Assembly (NCBI GenBank): GCA_018907035.1 | Contig: JACCIC010000039.1 | Coordinates: 2,153,501-2,217,500, forward strand | Length of the DNA stretch: 64,000 nucleotides | DNA from: Sycobia sp. Sy_11 | Lineage: Eukaryota > Arthropoda > Insecta > Hymenoptera > Epichrysomallidae | Reading direction: 5' to 3' | In this document: positions 1 to 13,680 of the stretch, piece by piece | How positions within the stretch are numbered: the stretch's first letter is position 1 | Layout: the number at the start of each line of letters is the position of its first letter | Made by a program: the position numbers and the translations under genes | Notes under the pieces: model-generated | What the model saw: the letters and a program-made list of their open reading frames with translations, nothing else | Database searches by the model: none | What the model was told of the DNA's origin: nothing

Positions 1-829
1 CAATTACTGACATAAATTAATCTGCACGATTTAAACACTAAAAAATTGTGCCTTGAATGAAAAATTCAAAGGACAGTCTTGATAAGCTGAGGTGGTTTTC
101 AGTAGGTGTATTATAAAATGTGGATTTACTTTTAGTTGCTAAAATGTTGATTTATGATAAAAATATTAACAATACGTGTGACTAATAGATTTCATTGTCA
201 TTTTATTACAAAAAAAAAGCATCTTTTTTTAAGCTATTTTATTTTTACACACGTATTAGTAATTCACGCTCAATACGTGCACTGAAAAAAGAAATTTTTT
301 GCGTTAGATATACTATGTATTAAATGTTAAGGTTTGAGAGCTTACAGATCAAAAACACCTTGGTAAATTATTTGAATTGAACAATATAACAGCAAAATTC
401 AAACTATTAAATACTATACATATACTGTGTAGTGAAATGCTCTCTTTAAATAGTAATGAAAATCACTTGTATTAAATTAGCTCTTTTATCAGTGTGCAAA
501 CACATGTACAACAAACACAAAAAATGTGCATTAAAATATTTTTATCACAAAAACACGCACTTTAATATTTGTACCATTAGTCATCGATATACTATATTAT
601 TAAAGGTTCATATTTTTTTGCATGAGCATGTCCTTTTTATAATGGTATTTTGTAAACTTCTTTGTACGTTATAACACGCGATGATTCTCGTTCTATTGTA
701 TCGTGTATAAAGCGCATGCATCGAAAAAATACGAAAAATTATGGAAAAAAGAGTTACTCCTCCGATTGGTATACTGAATTAGTGATTTAGTTTTGTTTTG
801 CGTTTCGGCATGACACTTTAATATGGTGC
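1..829. other. AT-rich DNA, no gene recognised
   Basis: Only short, A/T-biased frames occur here and none has recognisable protein character. No RNA gene or structured repeat was seen. Confidence 0.5.
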
Positions 830-2023
830 ATGCGGAGGCCCGGGTGCGTAACGCAATCCGCATCAATTATTGTTTCGGACTCGAACGCCCCGATGCGTCA
901 TAGTGAACTGGCTCATGGCTTCAAACGAAATAAAAACAACAACAAAAAAAAAGAAACAAAAAAAAACACAAACTATTTAACAGACAAAATTGTTTGCGGT
1001 GGAATCAATCAGGTGTGTGTATGTGTGCGCGAGTGTATGAGAGAGGGCTGCCACTGTAAGTAAAAGGTTTTTGCTATGCTTCTTTCCTTGGGTGATTGGA
1101 CATTGGACTCAGGGTTATACATTAATAACATATTATTCTTTTACCAATTATTAAGGGATTGATAACTTATTATATGCTTTTTTTTTAGCTTATTGTGTGC
1201 ACATTTTTATATATTACTAGCTGGTTTGATTTTTTTTTACCCCTTTTGCAGGACGAATGCTGTTGAATCATTATTTTTATCTTAATATCATTTTTGCAAG
1301 TATCTGACTCTAGTAAGGCTTGTAATGAGTTTACATTGGCGACAGACAAAATTTTAGTTTATTGCATTTATATAGAAAGACACTCATTCAATCTATTATA
1401 GAACATATTGCTATTATTTTTTATATAAATAGGCATTTTTGTTAAACTGAATATGACAAGCGTTCACGCAACATTTTATATTTATAATTATATGAAAATC
1501 TAAATCAAAGCAAACATTAACGTGTGCAAGCGTACAGATTAAAATGAAAAAAAAAAAAAAAATAGTTATAATACATAATGACACCCTTAACAAAATTTAT
1601 AGATATTATAAATATATCTTTCTAAACAAATGACGTCTCGGTCGCTCGTACATTATACATTGTTATATTAAAGCGTGGAATATGGGTGTTGTTCTCTATT
1701 TTATAGGTCCTGCAGCAAAAGGGCTCGCGCATGTAATATTCGAGTCGTATCCAAGTCCCCGTCATCGGCTGCCTGTCGAGCCTGTGGCCGTTACTGAAAT
1801 ACCTCGTGAGAAAGTCAAGAATCAAGGTATCCTGGTCGAGGAACTCGCCTGCCTGGGTAACGGGTCAGAGCGATTGAACAGAGAGAAAGAGAGAGGGGCC
1901 CGTACAAAAATAATGTCTCGGGCGATTTCAAGCGCACACGCACATAATACGCACATACGCACAGAGAAACGCACGCACATCCGCGGCTGCTACGGGCAGA
2001 AACGTCGACAGAGAGCCAGATAA
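830..2023 (+). CDS. Doubtful two-exon hypothetical ORF
   Basis: Not a recognised protein. An open frame starting at 830 reaches a strong donor-like site (CACT then GTAAGT, donor at 1056). An acceptor-like tttatag ends at 1706. Joining 830-1055 to 1707-2023 keeps one open frame of 180 codons, because both ends are phase 1 and the junction makes a Cys codon. The first part is Lys/Asn-rich low complexity and the last part is a simple GA/CA-rich tail. Only the middle (about 1707-1890) is compositionally protein-like, and it is more GC-rich than its surroundings. No domain, signal peptide or membrane segment is visible. The alternative is a non-coding exon pair, or chance: the frame match alone has about a one-in-three probability. 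The downstream 3.7 kb has the character of a long 3' UTR. Confidence 0.2.
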
Positions 2024-3108
2024 GAGAGAGAGAGAGAGAGAGAAAGAGGGCAGAAGAGGGCTGCTGACGCCGCAAAGAAAAACCCGATTTCCAATAATTA
2101 TATTTAATGCCGCTCGCGCGCAGCGTTGCGTCGGTCTCTCTCTTCGCCTACATAAGGATCGGGATTGTATGTACAGAAGACTGGATCTCGGCGAAAAATA
2201 ATCAAAGCGAACCGAAGCGAAAAGTTAATATATTAGTACGTTATTATATACATATACATACACACACACACATATATATATATATACGTAGAACGAACGG
2301 ATCGACTTTTTTCCTATTTCTTTTGCCTTATATTTTTATATAAGATATAATATGTTCACGATCTGAACCGTGGATTTTTTGTAATATATAATTTGATTCA
2401 ACGGCTCTTTTTTCTCAAGAAAAAAACTACGAGTAAAAAGGGAGTCTTAGTGTTCTTTTTTTCTTTTGTTTTCTTTTTCTTCTTTTTTTTTGAAACTTGT
2501 CCAAGAAACAGATTAAGAAGCTTTCGATGCGACACCCTGCGAAGTCGTTTTTAAATTTATCTATCTATATATATATACACACTTCTAAATAGGCACAGTA
2601 ATGTGCATAAAAAGTCGAGCGCATGGAGTGAAGGGAGGAGAGTATAAAAAAAAAGCAAGCACAAAATTATTCGTATAGAAGATGGGAAAATGACCAAAAA
2701 ATGTCACGATTTATATATAGAGGGGGGAAAAATTTCTACAAGTGAGACTTAAGAAAATTTGGATTTAGAGATAAAATTATAAAAAAAAACAAGATTTAAA
2801 AAAACGCTACCTATAGCGTCATTTTCGTACACAGATTTTATTCGTAAAAAAATTTACTCGGATAAATTGTTTTTTATCAGACAAGAAGCGAGATATTATA
2901 ATGGTTTACACGTTTTTACAGGAAAAAGGCTAGAAAAAAAACAAACAAAAAAACAAAAGAAATAAAAGCAGTAAGTTTTAACAATAAAACTGTAGTCAAT
3001 TCCGTTTGGAACGCAGTTTCGTCTCTCCTCTCTTACATATACGTATTTGCATGTAAACGGATAATTTATATTGTAATTACTTATTACCTCTGCACTGCCG
3101 CCGTAAAA

Positions 3109-3167
<59 letters not shown>

Positions 3168-4974
3168 GTAATTTTATACATATATATAAAATACGATTTT
3201 CTATACGTCCGATCACAAAAGAAAATTTTAAATCACAACGCGTATATAAAAAAATTCGATGATGTATAAGAGGAGACAGATGCAGGAAATCGTACAATTT
3301 AATGACGGAGTATATATATATATATATAGTGAGAAAAATATAATCTATAGTGAGAGAGATGCTATATTAGAGGGGAAATCCAATTAGACGCATGATTAAT
3401 ATAAATGTATAGCCGATTTTGAGGAAGGTTTTGAAAGTAAGAAAAAAAGGAGCGATCGTTTTGTTTTTGCGTGCCTTTTTCGTCTTTTTCTTCTTTTTTT
3501 TCTTTCTTTCTCTCTTTTTTTTTAAACTTATATAGAAAGCCATTCCGAGGCTATAACATGTATTTTCCGCAGGGCTGCAGTGTAACTCGCAGAACTGGGA
3601 AAAATTCGGCTTCCAGCGTATTTACTTTGTTCTTCAATTACGTAGAAAGTATAAAGTAAGATTTTTAGAAGTCACGTGTGTTTTTTAAATTTATATAAGG
3701 CAATTTAAAAAAAAAGATTACTAAATAAACAAATAATCAAAAAATCTTTTGCAATAAATTTTTGTGCATATAAGAAATAAAAAATGCACGTTTCGTTGAC
3801 TGATTAGTTAGAATTAGTATATTACTTCGTGCACAAGCGAACTCGCGAATTTTCATATTTTTTTCCCTTCAAACTATGGTTGCTTTGTCAAGTCGCACTT
3901 TTAAAGTACCATACATATATAAGAAATATAAAATTTCTGGCTTCTGCTCTATGTGAAAATCCATTTTAAATGGCGTTCGTGTTTGTTTTTATTTATTTTT
4001 TCATTCTTCAATCAATCGCATCATTTTAAACAATAAACTATGTTACTATTAAAATATAATCTTCGTGACAACTAATGATATTATGAGTCAGGTCGTGTTT
4101 AGATATAAGTTTCATCGTTAAAAAGAATTTTTATTTCTCTTTAAGATTTCAGAATTGTATTAGATATAGAATAAGAGTAACGTTGTTTGTTAACTTTTTT
4201 TTTTTTTTTGATACTTGATGCTTCTAATTGGGGATTCCTCCTCAATAACTGTATACAAAAGAGCAGGTAACAGAGAGCTTTTGAAAAGTGGCAGTCTGTA
4301 TGCATACATGAATTTAAGAGATACAATCAATTTCGGTTCACTTTTTAGCTAAGGATTTTTCTAAAAAGAAGATCCTTTACTTGTTACCGATAATGTATAG
4401 GTACTTAGAAAAGAATGTGTGTGTATGCGTGTGTGAAGAATGTTTGAAAGAACGAGAGAGTGAAGTGCAATACTAATCGTTAATTCTACATACCCATACA
4501 TATATGTGTATATGTAGGTGCATATGTATGTATAGTAAGCTGTGCGAATGTATCAATGATTTCCCGATGCCTCTTTGAGTCAACTCGGAACCAAAACAAT
4601 TTTTGTACGTTCAAATAGCAAAAAATTAAAAAGCCCAATTTGACGAGTATATAGGTTCAAATTCAAAATATTCATTTTACTTGATCCTAATTAAATAATA
4701 ATAATAATAATTAAAATAACAAACAACAAAATAAGAACGGGAAAACAAGAAAAGAAAAAATATACAAAATCCACACTTTAAATCTGCAATATACATTTTC
4801 TTCTTATATTATATTTAAATATAGTGTTCTGACATCTCACTCTGGTCATTACGTAAGTGGTATTTAAATTTTGTGATATAAAATACCTGTATTCTCTTTA
4901 CGCCGGCTAGAGGGTTCAACGAGGCAAAAAGTTCAAAATGCTTAAAAAGAAAATATATGCATAGAATAGAGTAG

Positions 4975-5033
<59 letters not shown>

Positions 5034-5187
5034 AGACGCATAAAAAGAATACAGTCTCTTAGTAAACTGTAGATTATATAGGCAATCACAATGCAGATTT
5101 AATAGATGTAGTAAAAATGCGCTCTGGACAATATGTATATGTAATAGATGCGTCGTCGATCGTTTACAACAATTAGAAGAAGAATAA

Positions 5188-5245
<58 letters not shown>

Positions 5246-5714
5246 AGTCCGTGTACAGTCTCCGATGATCCGACTTCAAGCTTTTAGAAAGCTTCCCGTG
5301 AAACGATCCATCGGTCGGAGATTGCGCGATTTAGCATATATACATGCACAGGACTCGAAATACTTTTGTACCATATATAACTAAAGAAATAAAAGCAATT
5401 AGTTGCATGACGCGAAGTTGTACATATAGTAAAAGAAAAAAAAATAAAAAAAAAAATTGGGTTTAAATTAAAAAGCCATCAGGTAATATACACGAATCAG
5501 CGACACGGAGTATAAGAACAATTATATAATCGATTGTAACATTACATGAATATATATAGATATATAATACCACTATAAATTTTGATGAATAAAATTATCA
5601 TGAATTTATGCGCACGTGTTAAATAAGCTCGATTGCAAAAAGAGACACAAAGTGTGAGAACAGATCGTATGTAGAATTGTACGCATCGTTTGTATATCGA
5701 TTGTAAATTGTATT
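2024..5714. other. Gene-free AT-rich stretch, possible long 3' UTR
   Basis: No coding potential was found over 3.7 kb. It holds a GA tract at about 2023-2045 and TA arrays at 3112-3165, 4978-5030 and 5192-5242. The stretch ends at a plus-strand AATAAA just before the tail of LAMTOR2, so it could be the 3' UTR of a plus-strand gene. That is inference. Confidence 0.35.
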
Positions 5715-5718
5715 ACAA

Positions 5719-5724
5719 AATAAA
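5719..5724 (+). terminator. Plus-strand AATAAA polyadenylation hexamer
   Basis: A canonical AATAAA on the plus strand, 27 bases from the minus-strand hexamer of LAMTOR2. It would end a convergent plus-strand transcript. Hexamers are common in AT-rich DNA, so the function is unproven. Confidence 0.3.
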
Positions 5725-5750
5725 AAGACCCTATTGCATACAAGCGAAAC

Positions 5751-5756
5751 TTTATT
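5751..5756 (-). terminator. LAMTOR2 polyadenylation hexamer (AATAAA)
   Basis: AATAAA on the minus strand (TTTATT on plus), about 160 bases downstream of the LAMTOR2 stop codon. It is the first canonical hexamer noticed after the stop and gives a plausible short 3' UTR ending near 5735. Confidence 0.6.
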
Positions 5757-5914
5757 CATATGTATATGTGTATATATATGTATCACAACTTATACTTTAA
5801 CACATCTTCGTAATCACCCTCCTTCGACCCGGGCCTTAAGGTAAGATCACGTATTCAAGCGCGCGCATAAGTGTCCTTATAATATCCGTTTGCATAGAAA
5901 TCCTATAGGCTTCT

Positions 5915-6064
5915 CTAAGGCATACTCGCTATAGTTCTCAGAGGATGATCCAAATATTTGGCTAAAGCTTGCGCCTTCTCACGTAGTAGTCCAAAGCCAA
6001 CATTATCTCGAGCATATAGGCAAAGCAACAAGTTCGCTACTTCTGTGATAACCACCTTTCCTTC
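5915..6064 (-). CDS. LAMTOR2: LAMTOR2 exon 3 with stop
   Basis: 150 bases after acceptor ATTTTAG, phase 0, ending in TAG at 5917-5915. It encodes the [15 protein letters not shown] strand and the final helix. Confidence 0.93.
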   Translation of the reverse strand, partial: EGKVVITEVANLLLCLYARDNVGFGLLREKAQALAKYLDHPLRTIASMP

Positions 6065-7090
6065 CTAAAATGTTTATTTCTCATGATTAAATATATACTA
6101 TCTACAGGTTACAATGAAACTAAAATTATACTAAATAATAGTTTGTTGACACTGTCAAAAAAAAATTTTTTTTAAATACATTAATCATTTGTACAGTGAA
6201 GTGCGGTGTAAAATATTGAAATATTACAATTTAATATTTATGTAAAAATATTTTTTTTATTAATAATAGATTTTTTCAATACTATCACCATATTAAATAT
6301 TACAATATTATTCTATAATTTCTAAATATAAATATATATAAGTTTCTTTGCATGTTTGTTATTTCATATTTTTATAATGTAAAATAACAGTTTCATTTCT
6401 TACATGTATTAATTCAATACAAAATCACTAAAATGGTCTACATATGTAAGTATTGAATATTAAAACAAACAAAGCATAATTACAGCACATTCCATAAGAA
6501 CGTATTTAAGTTCATCTTCTTTGAAAGCATTACGACCATTCTTCTCATATGCTGACCAAATATTGCTCGTGATAGCAGCTGTTACTCGAGCATCTGTATC
6601 ACCATAGCCACTGTATGCCAATAATCCACCATCTCTATTAAGTAACCTTGAAGTAAATAAAAAAAAATAAGCAATGACATGATTTCCGATGCAACGTATG
6701 ATCGTTCACTAGCTCAAATGAATAATAAGAACAAGAACTATGAATTTAAATATGCTTAATATTACTATTTGCACACTATTTTAATTCTCTAAAATAATTA
6801 AAAAAATTTTTCTAATTAATTTAACATTCCTGCTATGTTTAATATTGGTATAAATGAATATCGAGAATATTTAATAAACAGTAAGATTAATATAACCTTT
6901 ACATAAGGAAAAGTTAGGAAAAAAAAATAATAACAGAGGCATTGTTGAATCTTATATATGAGTACTTTAAGAATAAAATAAATATTATGAATTGATTAAA
7001 CTATTAAAAATCATAATCTTACAAAGTGTTCTCAACACCTCCAGTGTTAGCTTGACTTAAAACTTGGGTAAGTGCTTTTGGTCTCAACAT
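5915..7090 (-). CDS. LAMTOR2: LAMTOR2 (p14/ROBLD3), Ragulator complex subunit; three exons
   Basis: Roadblock/LC7-fold scaffold protein. In animals it pairs with LAMTOR3 inside Ragulator on late endosomes and lysosomes, where the complex recruits Rag GTPases and mTORC1 and also anchors MEK1. Coding exons on the minus strand are 7090-7023, 6646-6484 and 6064-5915, giving 126 aa against about 125 in the human protein. The N-terminus [18 protein letters not shown] is the family signature. Exon 2 carries [18 protein letters not shown] and [11 protein letters not shown]. Exon 3 carries [19 protein letters not shown] and ends in IASMP-stop. Splice sites: TT|GTAAGA, TTCAAG|G, GCT|GTAATT and TTTTAG|G. 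Frames close exactly (68 + 163 + 150 bases). The ATG at 7090 matches the conserved family start. No break or missing segment was seen, so the gene looks intact. The family assignment is from memory of the conserved sequence and I regard it as very secure. Confidence 0.95.
6484..6646 (-). CDS. LAMTOR2: LAMTOR2 exon 2
   Basis: 163 bases between acceptor TTCAAG and donor GTAATT. It encodes the core roadblock beta-sheet and helix, including [15 protein letters not shown]. Confidence 0.93.
7023..7090 (-). CDS. LAMTOR2: LAMTOR2 exon 1 (coding part)
   Basis: 68 coding bases from the ATG to the GTAAGA donor, phase 2. It encodes the N-terminal helix [18 protein letters not shown]. The 5' UTR and promoter upstream of 7090 could not be delimited. 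Confidence 0.93.
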
Positions 7091-8015
7091 CGTTGTATTT
7101 TTTTTATTGTATTGATGAATGATTCCAAATATTAACTTTAGCTGATGGTATGTATACAACCTGTCATTTTGTATCTGATGTAACAGGATGTATTTAAATT
7201 ACTTAATATATGTAACAAATATCAGCAAATATCACATGAATAAAATAAACTATCTATAAAAACTAAAATTTAATCTATATGTATTTCAAGTAAAACTTTA
7301 ATAAAATTGTAAATAAATATTACTATTTTGGAGCATAATTATTATATTACGTTTGAATAGATTTGTAGTCTTCTTAGAACTTTGTTCTTTTTGCATCAGA
7401 AATGATACTAGCGAACTCTAGTGAATTCTACCGTAAACTGAAGAAGCTTGGATTTTGAAAATTTTCCCGCATTTTTTAAGTTGAACGAATTATTATTATT
7501 ACTTTAAAAAATTTAGTTCGATTTATCTGCTTAAATTAATAATAATAATCTACTTCTATATATATTCAATATTAGATTAAGTATTAAAAACTTATAATAG
7601 AATAATATAACAAATTATATTAAAAAATAAAATGTTATTGTAGAGGACAAATCTCATAAAATACGAATGAATGAAAATTTATTATTCAGCTGATCTACAT
7701 ATTAAAATCCAATGTTACATTCGCTATGCTTTTAAAAGAAATATTGTTTTTCTCATATATGTTATAATTTTTTTCTTCTAAGCCATATGCTTCTAACACC
7801 TAACTAAAGAAATTTTCTATTAAAAAATAAATAGTTCATCGTCCAAATATATACTAAATCATAAGACGATTTTATCGGATTACATAAACTGCGAGAAATG
7901 ATTAAAAATACGATATATATACATCGATTAACATCAGCAGTTTGGAGCACTGTCGGTAACGGAATATATATATATTTTTAGAGTCAGGAGCGTACACTCA
8001 TGCATGCATATATAT

Positions 8016-8053
<38 letters not shown>

Positions 8054-8291
8054 CAGAAAAAGAGAGAGTCACTTGCTCATCCATATAGGCATCGGTGTCT
8101 GGCGTCGGCCAGTGAGTCGCGGGTGGCATCGAATAAGTCCACGGCGGAGACGTTGCATTATTTTAGTTTTATACTTTACGCGTCGAGTCGACGAGAGCGA
8201 GCTGCGGACAAACGCGAAACGGATGAGTTTGTGCATCAGCAAGTGTAGTACATATATGCCCGCGAGGTATATAAATATATATATATAGATA

Positions 8292-8358
<67 letters not shown>

Positions 8359-11300
8359 GTTGTTGTGTCTCAATCAGTGTTGTTTGCGCGCCGCAATGAC
8401 TCGGTTCGTCTCTGACGCGCGATAATAGTACAGCAGACCTATTATTATAAATACATGTTAAATATTCCCTGCTTTATATATATGTATACATAAACGGCGA
8501 TTTTTTGCCTGATGTGCAGTGGATTTTGGCCCGATAACACGGGCCGCATTAAAATAAAATTCGAAACCTTTTAACCTTTCAACCCTCTATTGGATACCTG
8601 CCGAAAGCGACTTTTGATAATATATTATATATATATATATATATATATACATATATCCATCCTACTTGGGCAGTTTACTATGTAAGTATGTACACACATG
8701 CGTGCGCGCGCGCGCGCACACACACACATTTCTATATGCAAGACCGCTTGTATATAGTACGTCGCTCAGTCATCAGCTCGCGAGCATCTACACTATACTC
8801 ATCGCTTTTCTTTTTCGATATATATATATCTATGCATACACTTGTTCGTCTACGCATAGTCTATGCAATGTCGCTTTTCCACCGATTCGCGTTTTGTAAT
8901 TTATAAGCAAACTTAATATAATGTAATGTAACTTGTAACTTGTAAGCAATGTTACAATTTCGGTATATAACGAATTAAAGACGTTATTTTTTTTTTAATT
9001 TTAAAAACGGTTAGTATGTATACGTATCTTTAAGTTATCGTCAATGTAATTTTATCAAAATAAATTTCTCTTTTAAAATCGAGCCACTGTATAATAAATT
9101 TACAATCCCGCCGCGTTAAATTTTATTTTGAACAATGTCACAAGCTGTACAGTACGGATAAATGAGGGTGGACCTTTTTGTTTGATGCACTTTTTTTCAA
9201 GTTTCTCAATATTGACTTTAACCGTCCGCGTATTTAGGTCAAAACAAGAAACTCTTCAAGAAGAAGCGTGTGTAGTAAATCTGACGTGTGCGCGTGTCTT
9301 GCAAGTGTATATAGAAAAAAAATTCCAAATGGAAGTGGGTTAAAAAAGCCATATTAATGTGCATCGTACACACACACACACACCTTACTACCTTATAGGT
9401 AGTCTATAACATACATTTTATACACAAATTGCAATTTTATATACGAATCATCCGTGAGTAATTTCAAGTGCCTGGGATCACCATAAACAAATTGTAAATA
9501 AGACGTGGCTGCGCATGTATGCATGTCTCTGTGTATGTATTAAATGAAGGGAAAAAAACGAATTACGGGTGGCCGCAAATGTTTTTTTAATAAAGTAACG
9601 ACGGTGAGTTACTACACGTAGCGAGGGGGAGGGGCTCCCTACACACGTACACCGTTGGAGGGAGCGCATAATGTATAATAACGGTGCGGTCGAATATTTT
9701 CTTTTACTCGTGTGCGACTATATATAATCGTATCTATACAATAATAACTTGGCAACCGACTCTTCAATCGCTTAAAATATTACGTGATTTTTAGCGGGTT
9801 CCCGAAACGATGCGAGGATTCGGGAATTTGATACAGCGTAATGCAATATATAATATAATAGAGAGAAGAAAAAAAAACCCGAGGAAAGAAAACGAGCCCC
9901 CCCTCCCTCCTCGATCATCGAAGAACTCGCGGGGCCGGTGATGCATGTTTGCATAATATATGAATATATAAATCTGCACTCTTCGTCGGCGTGCATTATT
10001 ATTTCGTTTCGTGTTTGTTTGCGCGCGCGCGCTCGCGTACACGAGCGATTTTCTGTAGAATCAAAGAAAATTTCTTTTGATCCAGTCAAGAAAGTAATTT
10101 CAAAATGTTCTATCGAGTCCCGAGAAATGTCGACTTTTTTTCCTTTGAAGTTACAAAAGTGGGTGAAATTTGACGAAACCAGTCCGTTTTCTTGCATTTT
10201 TCGTTGATTTCTGTAGATCTTATTGAAAAAAACAAAACCGAGAAAATATTACGTGAACATTACTCGATCAGTGCCTGTATTGTAAAAAATATTTTCTTGA
10301 AGAACTATATATTAAATTAATGGATATAGGAAAAAACATCGTTTGATTGATAAGTTGTTTAATTTAGCTTATTTCACCAACTTCGAGATTTTATCGTTTC
10401 AAAGTATTTAATGAAAAAATTCAGCAAAATTCATTGTATGTAACAATTACATATTATATACATAAGATATTAGATATATATAAGATACTTTTCAATTCTT
10501 TCATTGCAAAAATATATCGACACTGAAAAAAAATTCTGCTATCAAGTAAATACTTTCTTCATTTAAGAAGACACTCTCTCAATTTAAGAAAACAATTTAC
10601 TCGGTACAAAACAAGAAAATATGTACTCGATAATAGACATTTTTCAGTGCAAAGTTTCAGAGTGAGTCTCAAATCATAATGATTTGAGATCATGACCATC
10701 GTTTACGCAGGTTTTTAATTTTCACCCCAAATTGTTTGTAGGAAATTCCTCGAACGGAGCGAGAAAGCAAAAAGTTATAAAATATTTCCTAACAAAAAAA
10801 TATTTACGCGTAAGTGTAATGTTATATGAAATAGAGTATTTTTCGCTGGATCGGTAAACATTCGCTTCGATAGTCCCTGGGAAAATCATTGTTTTTAGTT
10901 TAGAATTTTTTTAATATAATTCAAGGGTTACTTTGACAGGTTAAAGGTACTTTTATAATATAAAAAGGTAGCTCTGTTGAATTTTTTGGGAATCGTAGTG
11001 TAGAATAAACTTGTTCGCCAATATTACTTCTACTTAATTGAGACTTACATAACTACTTTTACTTAACTTCTACAGTCTTAACTACATCCACTATAATATT
11101 AAGGTTTATTCCAAGACTACATTTTAAGTTCATGGGACCCTATCAGCTTATTATAATGACATTTCTCATAGGAACTGACCAAGTATCCAAGGTGTTTCCT
11201 ATCTGGTGCGCGATAAACTATTCTATAGATATAAAAATTTTAGATTATCCAATTTTTATAGATTAACTCATCAGTTACCTATCAGTCTAAATGAATGAAA

Positions 11301-11809
11301 CGGGAATTTCATTGTTCGAATAAAAAAGCATGTAGGCAAAGATGATTCTAATGGAGATGATTTATGCCGTAATAAAAGTAAATTACCCGAATGTATAAAT
11401 CAAGACAAATAGAGAAAAATTTATTATCCTTTCATCAGCGAACTTAATAATATTTTTTAAAGTAATTAAGAGTAATCAATCCATAATGTAATCAATAGTG
11501 TCACAATAATGTATCACAAAGTATTAAGCCAGATGCTTCAAAGAATTGTAAAGTGAATTAAGTAAAAAATTTTTATTTTGATTTTGCATAAAACTATAAT
11601 CTATCATATATAGCAAAAAATATTTATAAATCTGAATAAATCCAGTACCGCAGTATTGAAAGAATATAGATGCGAGGAAAATTTTAATTTGCAATACCAA
11701 GACCAATAATTCAAGAGATGAAAATATTGCTTTTCAATATTTTTTACCTTTAACGAAAATAATAATTTTTTCTATACATATAGCAAGTTTTTCCAATCAA
11801 AATATGTAA

Positions 11810-11857
<48 letters not shown>

Positions 11858-12849
11858 CTGTAAAATAAATAATAAATTTTGCGTTATATATGAGTTATTT
11901 TTACATAAAGTCTTTACTTACACTGAGAAACTGTTCTGAGTAAATTTTAAAAAATATTTAGGAAAAATTACGCCTACGGGCGTAAAACACACCCACAAAC
12001 CACTCCCATTGTATAAAAAATAAATAATTTTGTATTAATCACAGTTGTGTTTTATTTTTACAGAAATTGTTGTTGTATATATAAACCGGCAGTAGATTTT
12101 GCCACTTGACGGTTCAAAAAAGACGCCATCTAGTAATAATTGAAATAAGTGAAATATGGTTAATATAATTACAATGATATTATTAAAATTAATTATTTAA
12201 TAAGAGAAAGTACTAAGAAGAAATTATGTGTTGATAAATCGTATTTTATTACAGAGAGAAAAATAAAAAATTATTATACTGATTGCAACCAAAAGTTATA
12301 AAATTTTTAATTCTGCTGGCAATTCTTGAAAACCTTATTAATTTAAATTTACTCTTATAAAGTATTTATTAGTTTGATTAGCCAATTGATGGTCTTGTTA
12401 TTAATTTTTACTTTTAAGAGGATAAAAATTATCTTTTAATTATTTTAGTACATGTCAATGATAAATTTATCGGCATAAGTTTGCAATTTTTAATATTTAA
12501 ATTCTAATTTCCTCTCTACCTAGTCTCTCAGTGTAAAAAAAAACAACGCTTCAAAACATGTATTTTTATATAATCTTTCAAGGATTTACATTCTTTTGGG
12601 TCACGTCGAAAACAAGACGGCCCTGGTTCAAATGGCTAACATCCATCGTAAAACATTTTGATAGGGATTGAAACGTTTGACGGGGATTGAATTTCTACAC
12701 CCGTCGTTGAACAATAATTAAACGGTAATTAAAATAATAAAAAATAATTTTAAACTTTTAAAAAATTTTTAAATTAATTATACAGGATTAAAGTTTCGAA
12801 TGGTGACAGATTAAAAATCCTAAAGCATTATATCGCGAATCCGTATATA
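7091..12849. other. Intergenic, no gene recognised
   Basis: It lies between LAMTOR2 and the MAPKAPK2 promoter zone. The 5' end should hold the LAMTOR2 promoter. TA arrays occur at 8019-8052, 8300-8357 and 11817-11855, with alternating CG/CA tracts at about 8703-8730 and a CG tract at about 10020-10035. A moderately GC-rich patch at 8080-8250 has no convincing open frame. Small open frames here are low-complexity. Confidence 0.5.
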
Positions 12850-13334
12850 AATCCGATTCCATTATCAACGCTGATGATTAGGGGGGGGGGGAATGCAAAT
12901 ATACCGATTTCGTACACCAATTTTTCACCTCCCGTAACGACTACGTGGAAATTTACGCAGCAAAACAAAAAAAAAAAACAAAAAAAAAAAAAAAATACAT
13001 TCATTTTCTCGGAGTACCGTCCGATAGGCACACACCATGACACACAGTGTGCGGTCATCGTCGCATGCGTGCAAAGGCTCGCCGTAATACGCGCGCAAGC
13101 GCCCGATGAGCGCGGAGGCCGTTCGCGTTACGACGCGTTATATATAGCGTCGCGTGCATCTGCATACACCTGTCCGAAGAGCGCCGGTTGAAGCCCCCCC
13201 CCCCCACCCCGCCCAACCGCGTCACAATCGACGCGCGCAAATCCAATTCTTCTCGGGGCATTTCGCGCTTTTCTCAGTTCGCTAAGGCAGTAGCTTGCCG
13301 AGCCGATAGTCAATAATGCAATCTGACATAATTA

Positions 13335-13388
<54 letters not shown>

Positions 13389-13680
13389 CATCATACGTTC
13401 GTTCGCTGTCCCTCTCGCGTACGTAAAACTCGCAAAAGAGGTGGATCGCGAAGCGTCGGCGCGAATTTCGAAAATTGCGCGCGTCGCCCTGGGCTTTTCC
13501 GCGCAGTCGTCGTGCCGGCATCGTGTACGAATCGTCGTCATCGTTGAAATCGTCAATTTACCGTCAGCGCGCCGTCTTTTTAAGGTGCCTGGAGCGTCCA
13601 GAATTTTTTCCTCCTCTCGATATTACACCGTAACGATATACGAAAATTGTCCTTGTGAATTCATTTTGACTTAAGTTTGG
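12850..13680. other. CpG-rich island, no supported ORF
   Basis: A GC- and CpG-dense block in AT-rich DNA, broken by a G run (about 12882-12891), a C run (about 13194-13205) and a TA array at 13341-13384. Overlapping Arg/Ala-rich frames on both strands are the expected by-product of CpG-rich DNA. It could be a distal promoter or enhancer of MAPKAPK2, or an unseen 5' UTR exon; the sequence does not decide. Confidence 0.35.
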
